The position numbers and the translations under genes were made by a program. Of a DNA stretch of 64,000 nt, positions 1-10,839 are shown one piece after another (within the stretch, counting starts at the first letter, position 1; every line of letters starts with the position of its first letter). The notes beneath the pieces were generated by a model that ran no database searches, was not told the origin of the DNA, and worked only from the letters and a program-made list of their open reading frames with translations. Source of the stretch: Gnetum montanum (lineage: Eukaryota > Streptophyta > Gnetopsida > Gnetales > Gnetaceae); contig MNCI01014546.1 in assembly GCA_015680685.1 (NCBI GenBank), positions 544,945 to 608,944 of the forward strand, read 5' to 3'.

Positions 1-560
1 AAGATAGAAAACATAGAGTACTATTGGTTAGACTAGGTATATTTTGTGGAATATTCATGATAGATTTTAACTTGTTTTGAATTCAGTGGATGCCAAGAGA
101 ACATCATTGCACTTACAGCCTGTACTATTTTGATAAATAGATCTTAATTAGGAAATTGGTCTGATAAAGGTTATACTTGATTTTTAGCATCCCATTTCAA
201 CCTTGATAGATGATCAACTATCACATTTTATGTTCCCTTTTTGTTGATCATCGCAATGTCAAATTGTTGCAAAATTAAGAGCCATTTGATCACTTTGGAA
301 TTGACCACTAGTTTGTTCATAAGAAATCAGATGGCACTATGATAAGTGTGAATGTAGATATGGTACTCGAGCACATAATGTCTAAATTTTTTAAGTCATA
401 CACCATGGCCATCAGCTCCTTTTCTATTATGATGTAGTTTAATTGTGCTCCAATAATGCTCTTGTTGGCATAATGGATGTAGTAAGGTTTCTTCTAATAA
501 TCTAGTTGTGTGAGTACCACACCAAGTGCATCGTTAGAAGCATCGATCATGATATGAAAA
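1..560 (-). pseudogene. E1 RNase H domain and start of the region toward integrase (decayed)
   Basis: Translating the minus strand between about 420 and 190 gives fragments resembling the Ty3/Gypsy RNase H C-terminus: a stretch like HxDHSAI (here HTYHSAI, so the catalytic Asp appears changed to Tyr), then FLMNK and a closing VDHLSRLKWD. The same tail occurs in E2 (26833-27051) and E5 (46568-46830). In a live element this domain removes RNA from the RNA:DNA hybrid during reverse transcription. No open frame longer than a few tens of codons remains, and the integrase itself lies beyond the window. Confidence 0.7.
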
Positions 561-1740
561 GGTCTAACTAATCCAAAGCTTCAAGGATTGGTATCTCTAC
601 TAATTTCTTCTTTAGAGCTTTGAATGCCTTTTCACATGACTTTGTGCACTCAAAGGATGCATCCTTCTTCGTGAGTTCTACAAGTGGTTTGACTATCTTT
701 GAAAAATTTTCTATGAATCTCCTATAGTATCCTATGTGGCCTAAGAATGACCTCACATCTTTCACTGTATGTGACCTTTGAGTGATATTTTGGATGACTC
801 TAATCTTTTCAAGATCTACCTCTATACACTTTTGGAAGATTTTACGTCCTAACACTATACCATCTTGGATCATGAGGTGGCTCTTTTGCAAGTTCAGCTT
901 AAGATTGGTTTCAACACATATTTTCAATACATGCTCCACCTAATCCAGTGCTTATTTGAAATCTAGCCCATGTGTTGAAAAATCATCCATGAATACTTCT
1001 ACACCATTTTCAATTTACTTCTAGAAGATGTTGACCACTAGTCTCTGAAAGGTAGCTAGCACATTAGAAAGACCAAAGGGCATCTTCTTGTAGGGAAATG
1101 TTCCCCATGGACTAGTAAGCATTATTTTCTCTTGGTCTTCAAGTGCAATGAATATCTAATTATACTCGTTGTATCCATCTATAAAATTATAATATTCATG
1201 TCATACAATGCTATCTAGGACCTAATCAACAAATGGAAAAGGGAAGTGATCCTTGATTGTAGCAGTGTTCAACATCCAGAAGTTAATGCAAACTCATCAT
1301 TTATCCCCTTTCTTTGAAAAAATTACTAAGGGGATGATCCATTCACTATCCACAATAGAATAGATGAATCCTACCTTCAGCAAATTTTCCAACTCTTCCT
1401 TGACTACTTCTTTGAGTTTCAGATTGAGCCTTTGTTGGGGTTGGCATTTTGCTTTGATAGCAAGGTCAATGTATATTTGGTGTTGGCAAATTTGTAGATC
1501 AATTCCTATGATATTAGCATAAGACCATGCAAAGGCCATGGACCATCTATTTATCACTTCCAGCAATTTCTTTTCTATTCCTCTATTAGAGTGGCATTGA
1601 TCATTACCAATGTTATGTTGTCTAAAAATGCATATTTCAATGTGGCTGGTAGGGCTTTCAGTTCTAATGATTCTGGTTCTATAGTGTCTAGGATCTCTAG
1701 GCTTCCCCAGTCTATCTCCTCTTCTTGATTTGTTCATGGG
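561..1740 (-). pseudogene. E1 reverse transcriptase with N-terminal linker (decayed)
   Basis: The minus strand holds a Ty3/Gypsy RT in pieces. The open piece 1297-1737 covers the linker and RT N-terminus (LLKVGFIYSIVDSEW, then a KKG motif). The active site FMDD is readable at 982-993. The piece 568-939 covers the thumb/connection with the Gypsy signature FLGHIGYYRRFIENF. Between them are stops and a frameshift. The order and motifs match E2 and E5 closely. In a functional element RT copies the genomic RNA into cDNA inside the virus-like particle. This copy keeps the catalytic Asp pair but cannot be translated through. Confidence 0.9.
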
Positions 1741-1799
1741 TGAAAGTGCCTTTTTCTTAACTACTCTAATTTATTAGTCTCTTCAATGTAGGCACTAAT

Positions 1800-2480
1800 A
1801 ATTTTCTCTTCTCATTCCATGTATTTATTTAATTCAATATCTTCATTAATGATCAGCCACCAAGTGCCTTCTTGTTATGTGGCTATTGCATACAGACATT
1901 TCTACACACATATTTCTTCTCCACATTTGTTGCATGATTTGGTATCCTCTCATCTGATAGCCCATATTCTTTGCATGCAAGTGCATGCATTATCATTGGA
2001 TGCATTACATGGAACTCTTCATCTTTATATAATCCTAGCTTCATCTTTCTTGGAAATTAACAAGGACAAGTCATGAATTTCAAGCTTAGCATCAAAAATG
2101 CTAAGCCAAGCTCTTCCCATAATAATTGGAAATTTTCCTTTATTTTTTTCCACATGAATGACTAGGAAATCCATAAGGTAGGACCATCCACTAATAGTTG
2201 TAATCACATCATCCACTTATCTTAGTGGAACTATGATTGAGTAGTCTGCAAGCCTTAATTGAATGTTACTCTTCTTTAGAGGCAATAGATTCCAAGCCTA
2301 GTACATATCTTGGGAGATTAGGTTCACTCCTAACTTAGAATCAAGTAGAGCTTTACATGGTTTTTGTCCCACTAACTGGAGGTAAACTAAGGGGCTTCCT
2401 AGATTCATTCATTTTTGTGGAAGGGCTCCTACCTTAATCTAGTGTATGATTATTTGAGTAAGCATGATAGTTGTAACATT
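1800..2480 (-). pseudogene. E1 aspartic protease (decayed)
   Basis: On the minus strand the retropepsin active-site region reads ALLDSKLGVNLIS, with the catalytic Asp encoded at about 2334-2348. The usual small residue after D-S is replaced by Lys. The downstream half (2025-2216) is open and contains VDDVITTISGWSYLMDF and FPIIMGRAWLS, the second conserved block also seen in E3 and E5. Retropepsins process the Gag-Pol polyprotein. The altered active-site triad and the stop codons between blocks make activity implausible. E2 lacks this whole region, so E1 supplies the comparison for that deletion. Confidence 0.8.
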
Positions 2481-5023
2481 TGAATTTGACAAAGATGGAA
2501 GCTTATTGTGTTGAAAGAATTGGATGTAGATGGAATGGAAGTAAATGTGTTCCTCATCCATTGAATCTTTTTTGGCCTCATTTAGAAGAATGGTCATTTT
2601 TTGATTTAGGATTCATATGTAATCACCTCCTCTTATGTACTAACCACCATGGTAGCATTCTTCTGCTACAACTATGATGGAAATTCCCCCTACATGACAA
2701 GACATGGCACTAGTTATGATGGAAATTCCCCCTACATGACAAGACATGGCACTAGTGGAGGAGGATTTAGGTGTTAGATGGAATGGCCAACTATTGATGG
2801 ATGCACATATGAGTTTGGATCTATCCTTGGCAACATTGGTCTATCATAATCAGTGGGATAGTACTATGGAGTTTGAACAATAGTGTTTCTAGGAGAAATT
2901 GAACATTCTACATAGTATCCATAAGGATTAGTTCATCAATATGGATATTGTTGGCATGGTGGTGGCATGGACCATGATTGGGACTATTGCCACTACTGAT
3001 AGTACTGTTCTTGTGGTTGTGGCAAAGACTCACTTATATAGTATGTTAGTTGAAAGTTCAACTTGTAGCTACCTTGGGGATAAGGTAACCTTCTGGGCAT
3101 TTGCTTTTTAACAAATTTAGGATTAAGTGCATATGTACCCATCTCTTGTAAATTTATCATCAATAGACAACATCCCTTAGGATGTTTGTACTAATAACCA
3201 GCACATTTTTCCTCATTAGTGGAGTTGGTGTCTGAACACTCAACCACTATAGCCACTTTATCTTTTCATCCAAAATTTTTCTTCTTCTTGTATTTTCCTT
3301 TTCTAAAGGCTTATCCTACTCTCTCTTCCATAATCTTTAGAGGTGTTGTACCTCTCTCACCGACTAAGTCCCACATCTTTGCTACATGTGCTGCTATATC
3401 GACAATATATTTTTGGATCAATAGCATTTTCTTTTGGATTTCTTGATCTAAGGTTTTCTCTTCTTGGGTATCACAAACCCTTACATCTCTCCTTTTGATT
3501 AATGGTTCTCGATTATATCCTTTAGCTAATTATCTCTTTCTTCATTCACCTTCTTCCTTCACCACTTGATTAATTAATCTCTAGATGTAATGGGCAGTCA
3601 TTTCAGATAATCTACCTTAGGCATAAATCCCAAGTGTGTCCCTCATTTTTTTTGCAACCCATCTACAATGTGCTTGAGTTGCTCCTGTTATGAGAATCCA
3701 TGGCCTAGGCATCTATGTAGTAGTGAATAATACCTAGACATTGCCACATCAAGGGTTTCATGAGCCCCTTGCTTCCATCCTTGGATTTGCTTCTTTAAGT
3801 TAAACACCCTTGAGTAGGTTTGGTACTTGTCAATAAATATCTCTAGCATGGTACTCCATGTTCTAATTGATTCAGGTTCAAGTGATCAATATCAGCTCTT
3901 TCCCTCTTTTACAAGTGTTCTTGGAAACAACTTTAACTTCTGCTAATTACTTTCAATGTTTTGTAGGGTGTAGGCATCATGGAAAGCTTGGAGGTGGTGT
4001 TTTGGATCAGCATTATAATCACCTTCAAATCTTGGCATGTTATTCATATCAAGTCGTTTGATTTAGCTATCCCTTATGTGCCTGGTTGGAATGTGTACAA
4101 CTTCTTATATGTTAATCATGAGTGAATTTTCCATTAGGGGTTTATCATCTTAATCAAGTTCATGTGCTCAGTTGTAGTAGTGCTCCCTTTTGTGCTCATC
4201 CCTTTCATGATTTCTACAATCCCTACATTTGCATTATTCATATTCCTCATCTTTTGAATTAGGTTGTCTAATCATGACAGTCATGAGTTCTTCTCTCTTT
4301 CCTGTCAAGGTCTTTGTACCTTTGCCTCCTATCAAAGTATACTAATGATCGTAAGGATGTAGATGAGATAGTAGGAGAACGATGCAAACTTGTCCTCCTA
4401 TCATGACTTTGAAGTTCTTCTCTATGAGATCTAGCAAGAACTATTATCCTTGAGTCCTACTTGTGCCTTGAGTCTTATGCCTCTCATGTGAGTGTCTCTA
4501 CTAATTTAGAGTGTGATTTATTCCTGATAGGTTCCTCCAATCAAATGATAGGCATTTGTGACTAGAACTCATGATTTTGGTGGAGTTGTTCAATAATGAA
4601 TGCATCTCCATCAAGCTCCTCCAAGATAATAGTAGAGTTGACTATCTTTCCTTAGTCTTGTTCATGTCTAGTTTCCATGGCATGTCTTTCCTTAACTACT
4701 CAACAGTGGTTTCTTATGGTCGGGTCATGTATTTGGTTTCATGATACCCTTAAAGTGCTTCACTTAGTTTCATTCCCTTGAGAGTATTTTGGAGCATAAT
4801 GGGTGCTGAACATTTTGGTGGTAGAACAATGTTCCCTTGGAGGTCTCTCCACCTAATTTTCTTGTCACGATGCAAGATGAATGTAAAATCAGAGTAGTAA
4901 GGATCGTGATGAGCATATGAGATCCTTGTTTGCATTAGCACACTCTAGCCTTATTCTTCATCATTCTATCATTACTTCTCTGTAGTTCCTTAGCAGGAGA
5001 TTTTATATTCTTATTCGAAGTCA
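2481..5023 (-). pseudogene. E1 gag (capsid/nucleocapsid), decayed
   Basis: The start is placed at the ATG read from 5023 down, because it follows the primer-binding site by about 115 bases and its neighbourhood matches the gag starts of E2 (22895), E3 (16169) and E5 (42093). Near the N-terminus (4750-4941) is the conserved block YSDFTFILHRDKKIRWRDLQ. Around 3600-3900 lies the capsid-like retrotransposon gag domain (related to the longer open version in E3). Toward the C-terminus is the nucleocapsid-like motif HPKGC. A long low-complexity Pro/Tyr/Gly-rich linker leads to protease. Many stops are present. Confidence 0.8.
2673..2756. repeat. Perfect 42-bp tandem duplication in the E1 gag-protease linker
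   Basis: Units 2673-2714 and 2715-2756 are identical over all 42 bases. The length is a multiple of three, so the duplication would keep the minus-strand frame. E2 has a single related copy at the equivalent place (about 25190-25240). Confidence 0.95.
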
Positions 5024-5137
5024 TGTTATGGTATAGAACATTTTTTTAAGTGTGCTTAGTTAGAGTTATAACTTTTAACTCTGTGTTGCAAGTACAATGA
5101 ACTTTGTGAAATCAATTAGTTAGCATACATTGACTAG

Positions 5138-5155
5138 TCCCTAGCAATGACACCA
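5138..5155 (-). other. E1 primer-binding site, tRNA-Asp type
   Basis: The minus strand reads TGGTGTCATTGCTAGGGA, one base inside the LTR end. It matches TGGCGCCGTTGCCGGGGA, the complement of plant tRNA-Asp(GTC) 3' end, apart from transition-type changes. It fixes the element orientation. Confidence 0.8.
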
Positions 5156-5156
5156 A

Positions 5157-6019
5157 TGATGAGTAGTGGAGTAATCTAACACCCAATCATATAAGTCACA
5201 AGTACTTCACATGTGACTAGATTGTAATCTGTGGATGAGGAAATGTGGTTATGCTAGTAATTAGTTAAAGTTCACGATTGTTTTCTTCCCAAATGAGCTA
5301 GTAAAATCTATGAGTATGGTTTAACTTACTATGAGGTATATGATGTGTTGATGTTATCTAGCCCTTTGGCTCCTAGCATACATGGTAAAGTGAAAATAAT
5401 TTCTAGGTTTAACTAAAATAGTAAATGAATCTAGTCTATCCTATGGTGATGAGTATCTAGTATTGACCCTTCTATACACACCTTGGGCTTTGTGCAACTA
5501 CAAATAGCATTACCAAGTACTTCACTACTGGGCGTACCAAGCAATAGCACTACTGGGTTACTAAGCAATCACACTTAAGTACTCGAGATCAGTTGTACTC
5601 ATTCTGCTTAGCAACAATAATGGTAAAGTGCATGGACAAGTAAACATTAACTAAGAAAATTGTAAACATTATTCTAAGTAAAATATAAACTAGGAGAATG
5701 TTGCAATAGTATGAAGTAGTTTGATCTTTATTGTCGGTCACACTTGTGCCCAAGTACAAGATGCTCGAATAAAGACTTTGTACACTACATCACACTACAC
5801 TACAGGCATTCACACTTTTAAGTGCTTATGAAAACAAACTACAAGAGTTACACTACTATGTTATGAAAATGACTGTAGATCCATGTGCCTAAATGTTATA
5901 TATATAGGCTAGCACGCATCCCATGATATCACATATACAACAACGTAGCATGGGCTATGATATCAAAGCTTTGATATCATATATCCAATATTGTAGTTCA
6001 CCAAAATTTCAATTTATCA
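5157..6019 (-). repeat. E1 5' LTR
   Basis: On the minus strand the LTR ends in ..CATCA next to the primer-binding site and begins with TGATAAATTG at 6019. The length is 863 bp, close to the LTRs of E2 (888 and 891 bp) and the solo LTR (843 bp). It shares blocks with E2: the polyadenylation/R region around 5700-5770, a TATA-like run on the minus strand near 5900, and GATATC palindromes at the U3 start (5926-5985). The outer five bases are 6020-6024 (cttgg). The matching LTR is outside the window, so the target duplication cannot be tested. Confidence 0.8.
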
Positions 6020-6095
6020 CTTGGTTTTCTAATTCTTAAACAAATTTAAAAGACATGGTGTAAGCTCAATAAATAGTTGAATTATAATCATATTA

Positions 6096-6455
6096 TAGTT
6101 TTAGAAGATATGCTTAAGAAAATTAGCCCATGCTGACTTCCTTTTAAAGAAGGAGCTTGGGGTACTAATGCATTTAGACTCTATACCAATTGCAACAAAT
6201 TTGATATCATTGCAATTTCTTGTTTGCATATGCATACTAGATGGATCACTTAGAATGAAGCTTTAAGCCTCTATGGTTTAAATAGAAAGAGGAAAAAGAA
6301 TTTTAAAAAATTAAATTCTAATATTCAGAATTTATTTAATGTTAACAACAATTTGCATCAAGTTTTTCCAAATATTTTTTGGAAGGATGGCAAAAATAGT
6401 TTTCCTTTTAATTCAAAAGTTACTGATGAGATTATGATAACGAATGATTTTATTC
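6096..6455 (+). pseudogene. LINE relic, part 1 (C-terminal region of RT ORF)
   Basis: The plus strand can be read in shifting frames as a LINE polymerase C-terminal region, with fragments like TRWITxNEALSLYGLNRKR and FWKDGKNSFPFNSK. It is interrupted at 6460 by a solo LTR and continues at 7309. The identification depends mainly on part 2, which carries the zinc-binding signature. Confidence 0.45.
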
Positions 6456-6460
6456 ATAAC

Positions 6461-7303
6461 TAATGAGTGGTGAAGCAATCTAGCACCCAACCATACAAGT
6501 TATAAGTATTCATGCATGACTCGATCATAATTCATGGATGGTCAATGTTGATATGCTAGTAATTAAGTTTAAACTTGTGATCATTGTCTTCCCACTCAAG
6601 CTAGTAAAGTCTAAGTGTATGGTTTAGCTTGTAGTGAGGTATATGATAGTTGATGTTGGATGGCCTAAATAACTCCTAAGTGTAAACATAATGAAGATGA
6701 AAGTAGTTGCTAAGCCTAAGTAATAACAAGTAAGCAAATCTATTCTAGCCTATAGCGATGGATAACTATTCTTGATTTACTAGACACATCTTGGGCTTCT
6801 GTAATCACCACTGGGATTACCAAGTATCACACTCAATGCTCAAAATTAATTGTATCCATTCTACTTACTATTAACAAGTAAAGATAAGATTCTTTGGAAA
6901 GTAAAGCATTATGCTAGGAAAGTAGTAAACATTATGCTAAGTAAAAATAGTAAGCTAATGGAATGCTACAATGATAAAAAATAGTTTCAATCTTTATTTC
7001 CAATCACAACTTGTGTTCAAGTACAAACTATTTGAACAAAGATTCTATTCACTATGACATACCACATTATGAGCATTCACTGTCACTAAGTCTAAGCTAC
7101 AAAATCAAACTGCAAGAGTCTAGTTACTATGTAAATGAAAACTTAGTGGATCGTGCACCCAAGTGTCGTATTTATAGGGTTGCACACATCCTAAGACATC
7201 ATATCAACAATGACATATTATGAAAAGAGACATTGGATCAACGACATTGTTGATATGACATCATTGCTACGATGTTGTTTAGACTCAAAAATTGACTTTA
7301 TCA
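6461..7303 (-). mobile_element. Solo LTR (E1/E2 family) with 5-bp target duplication ATAAC
   Basis: The plus strand begins TAATGAGTGG (TG mutated to TA) and ends TTTATCA. It aligns with the E1 LTR through its whole length, including the central block with the conserved AGCTAGTAAA region and the U3 GATATC-like cluster. The flanks 6456-6460 and 7304-7308 are both ATAAC. There is no primer-binding site or polypurine tract beside it, so it is a solo LTR left by recombination between the two LTRs of a former full element. It lies inside a LINE relic. Confidence 0.88.
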
Positions 7304-7308
7304 ATAAC

Positions 7309-7560
7309 ATATTCAATATGGCCTAGAAAATGCAATTATCATCATACTTTGGATGAGGAAAATGAAATACATTTGGAGAGATCCTACATTTCCTAAAAGT
7401 TGTATTTTTTCTGGTGTTTTATTCATCAAAGCCTTTCTATCAGTACTCATCTTAAATGTATGAGAAATATTTCTCCTTAATGTCCTCTTTGTAGAAGTGA
7501 AGACTTATTTTCTCATTATTTTTTATGTGTATTATTGCTCAGCATGCTTGCAAATGAACA
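7309..7560 (+). pseudogene. LINE relic, part 2: zf-RVT zinc-binding domain
   Basis: From about 7415 the plus strand reads WCFIHQSLSIST, then MRNISP, a stop, and CPLCRSEDLFSHYFLC. The pattern CPxC..E...H.F..C is the zinc-binding domain found at the C-terminus of plant L1-type LINE reverse transcriptases. Upstream, 7309-7410 continues the frame interrupted by the solo LTR. One in-frame TAA and the lack of any upstream RT core show it is a fragment. Confidence 0.72.
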
Positions 7561-7599
7561 TCCATAATTTGTAATAACTTTTAACCAAGCTTTAATAAA

Positions 7600-9780
7600 G
7601 TTATTCTTGGTGATGAGCTTGCTTTGTCTACCTTATTTCTTTGCATTTGAAATTATCTTTAACCACTTGTTCTTTAGTTTATTTGGAAGCCTTGATTTGT
7701 AGTTATTTTTCAATAGCAAGAGGATAACTATGACCTGTCTTTTGGTCCAGACTCTCAAAGATGTCACTTTTTATATCTAACTTCAAGCAAAAAAGCTCCA
7801 AGTAAAATTTAAACAATTTATTTGTGTTCTACTGTATTAATTTTTTTTTTTTTAGAAGCTCAAGGATGGGAAGCTTTTAAATTTTTTTGCTATTTGTTTT
7901 TTATCTTTGATTGATGTATTCTTTTTCTTTAGAGAGAGTTTTCTTCTTCTCTTTAAAAGAAACCCTTTATTAAGAAGTGAAAACCCATTAGGGTAATTCT
8001 AAATAGGGGCAAGGCCTAATCCTTTTTTACCCCAAAGAGGAGGGATTTTAGGATTGATTGTAAGGATGAAAACCTAAAAAGATGTTCCCAAAACCATTGG
8101 GTTTTTTCTTTAGACTCTCATTTTCATGATCTGATGTACTTTGAATTTTTTCAAGGTTCGACACCTCCACCCCTATGTAACTTCTAATATGACTCTATGT
8201 CTTAGGGGTAAACATTATTAAGAAAAATATTTTATGTTCCCCCACCTCCTCAAATCCCAAACACTTAAAAAATAGCTTGATGATAGAAAATAAGATGAAA
8301 ATTAAAAAAAATGCACAAATTGATGATTGAAAATTAGAAATAGGTTAAATTCTAAATGTATCAAGAAAACACAATGCAAAATTTTGATTCAATGGCTAAT
8401 AATTAATATGACTTAATTAATATTTATTTATTTATTTATTTTGATTTGATCTCACTTTGTTTGGACAAAGATAGGATGATGGTGGTAGTGGTGGAGCAAA
8501 AACCACGAGTAGGCAACCTTGGTATTCAATGCATAAGGTTTCTAGGCTTTACTACCATATCCCTTTGATTTAGCTTACTAAAAGTATGATCCCTTTTTTG
8601 ATGTGTCTCATATTCATTGATTTGCTACATTAAGGCATCTTAGTTCCATGTGTTAGATTATGCAGCAAATAGAATTTAACAAAAAAATCATATTAACTAT
8701 TAATTGAAACAAGTCCAGCTAATACTTAAAAGAAAAATTTATATAAAGTGTGGATTATGGTGGTTGCATGCCTTTTAAATTTATAAACTTGTGATAATAT
8801 AGGAAAATATTTGTCCAAAATTGATTAAAAGAAATCCTTAAGCATTCAACTCTTAGCCAATCGCTATAAATATATATCATTGAAAGCCACTATTTGTAAT
8901 AGCATTACCCTAGAGAAGTGCTGCTTTGCACCACCCTTGAGTCAAAAGTAGCCAAGTGTTCTAAAGCAAACTTAAGATAGAATATGCATCAACAATCATA
9001 GCACTTATGAGCATACATAATCTCACAACACACATTCATCTAATGGTTAGAAGCATAGTGTGTATGTCTTTAGTAATTATACAAGTGAAAAAACCAACTA
9101 GACACACACATATTTATGACCATAAAAAGAGTATAGCACACACACACATGATATCATTCTGTTAAGAGAGCTAAGATGCATTCCTACTCTAATTTATCTA
9201 GCCCTAAGCCTTGCTTTGCAAAGAAAGGTGATGGCCTAAGCATCAGAGCCAAATCTCCTTTGCAATCCTACATATGCTTATGACATAGTACAAAAATGAA
9301 TCAAATCCATGTAGTTCTTTAGTGTGATGATTAAGATAACATGAATTTTGTAAAGATCTCCACAATGCTTCCAACCCTTGTTTCAAAAGGGAAGCAACCT
9401 TTGAAACACTAACAAGGAATATGCCTTACTCTCCTTTGCTTGAAAGAAGCAATGTCCTCAAAGATTAAGTCTTTGTTTGTGCACTTTTCAAACATGGAGA
9501 GTAAAGTGCATGTCAAGGGTATTAAACAACTTGAGGTCCATCTGATAATCATAGCAAAAAGGTTCAATACCTAGGGTAATTAATTGTAAAGTATAAATAT
9601 TGAACTCAACTTGAGATCCAATCAAGGTTCATAGATGCTCATGTAACCCCAATTTAAAAAGAAAATGTTTGTTTTTTTCTATGTGAATGTTATCAAACTT
9701 TCTACCTAGAGAAAATTCTTACTTAAATGTAAGTCAATCCTTTACACATTATAGTGATACAAGTGTGTAAACATCTAGAA
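7600..9780. other. No gene recognised; AT-rich intergenic DNA
   Basis: I see no convincing coding frame, RNA gene or LTR here. There are long A/T runs, a TTTA microsatellite at about 8423-8444 and a short CA run near 9134-9149. The sequence is probably decayed repeat DNA. Confidence 0.5.
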
Positions 9781-9784
9781 GCAC

Positions 9785-9985
9785 TCATTCCTCCCCTCCA
9801 AAACCTTGGAGAATTCCTTCCCCTTTTGAAAACCTTGGGGCATTTCCTCCCCTTTTAAGAGCCATGAGGTATTTCCTTCCTATGACAACATTAGGGAATT
9901 CCCTCCCATTTGGCTAAATATTGAGGAATTCCTTCTCCTTTTGAGAAAATTTTGTGGCATTTCCTTCCCTTTTTTTTGAAAGGAT
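9785..9985. repeat. Degenerate tandem repeat, about 38-bp units
   Basis: Around five imperfect units carry the pattern ATTCCTTCCCCTTTTGA followed by an AxxCTTGGGG-like half. Units differ by substitutions and small indels. It ends about 85 bp before the left LTR of E3. Confidence 0.75.
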
Positions 9986-10068
9986 GAATCAACCCATCAT
10001 AGACGTGATTGCATAAGGTCGACTACATCCTACTCTCCTTGGTACAATTTGGCCTAATTGAAGGTTAG

Positions 10069-10839
10069 TGATGAGTGGAAAGGTATCCCAACACTCAACC
10101 ATACGAATACAAGCATTACACACGTGATCCGGTCGGATTCCGCAAACCAAGTGCCTACACGCCTCATGGAACACTTAGGGTTAATCATTCGTTGTCTTCC
10201 CAAACTTACTTGTAGTTGTCACGATGTATGGTTAAGTCTGAGGTATATGATTTTTATGTCTTTTTATGTTTTATCTCCTATGCTAACAAGGTGAGGGTAA
10301 AGAGACTAATTTACTAACTTTAACTAACTAACTAACTCTAAATTAACCTAGCATCAGCATCCATTCCCACTTACTGTTGACGCCCTAAATCGATGCAACC
10401 TTGGTTACCAAATGCTAATGATTGCTAGGATCACCAAGCGTAACACACGTGCTCGAAGTGGTCGTACTGAGGCACTTAGCTAGGAGAGAAAGGTTGAGAA
10501 ATATTTAATAACTAATAAAGAATTTAAATAAATAATAATAAATAATAGTAAATAAAATCCTAATTAGCCTATTCCATGCACTACAAGGTTTATCCAAGAA
10601 GCTCATCTTTATTATCATACACAAACTTGTGTTCAGGTACAATGTCTACTTGAATAAAGATCCGTTCACTCTGGAGTTCCTACTGTGGGCACATGGAAAT
10701 TAATCTATCTCTGGAGGGAAAAAACTACTAGAGTTTCACTATGGTCTAGGCCTAGAATGGAAAACAAGGGAGAGCTGTCTCTTATTTATAGATATGACAA
10801 TGCACCACGATATCACATACATGATATCGTGTCCCATCA
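10069..10839 (-). repeat. E3 3' LTR
   Basis: It starts TGATGAGTGG and ends CCCATCA on the plus strand (771 bp). On the minus strand a TATAAATA box lies at 10783-10790, and GATATC palindromes cluster at 10808-10830, at the U3 start. The next plus-strand bases, TACCCCCATGAC, are the complement of the polypurine tract. It is shorter than its partner because the partner has extra GATATC-containing sequence at the U3 end. Confidence 0.9.

Larger units (their letters stand above)
1..6019 (-). mobile_element. E1: Athila-like Ty3/Gypsy LTR retrotransposon, truncated by window edge
   Basis: Reading leftwards on the minus strand from the LTR at 5157-6019, the order is primer-binding site, gag, protease, reverse transcriptase and RNase H. 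The integrase, third ORF and 3' LTR would lie left of base 1. Gag and pol are homologous to those of E2 and E5 in this window. Every domain carries in-frame stops and frameshifts, mostly TAG or TAA where CAG or CAA is expected, so this is an old inactive copy. Lineage assignment rests on the tRNA-Asp-type primer-binding site and on domain similarity to Athila/Tat elements; a database search would be needed to name the family. Confidence 0.88.

Noticed and set aside
1819-2076. Plus-strand ORF of 85 codons
   Set aside because: It lies opposite the protease/linker region of E1 and has low-complexity His/Ser/Leu composition, so it is a shadow frame.
9785-9985. CRISPR-like array
   Set aside because: Units are degenerate with no constant repeat or unique spacers, and the context is a plant nuclear genome. 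It is an ordinary tandem repeat.
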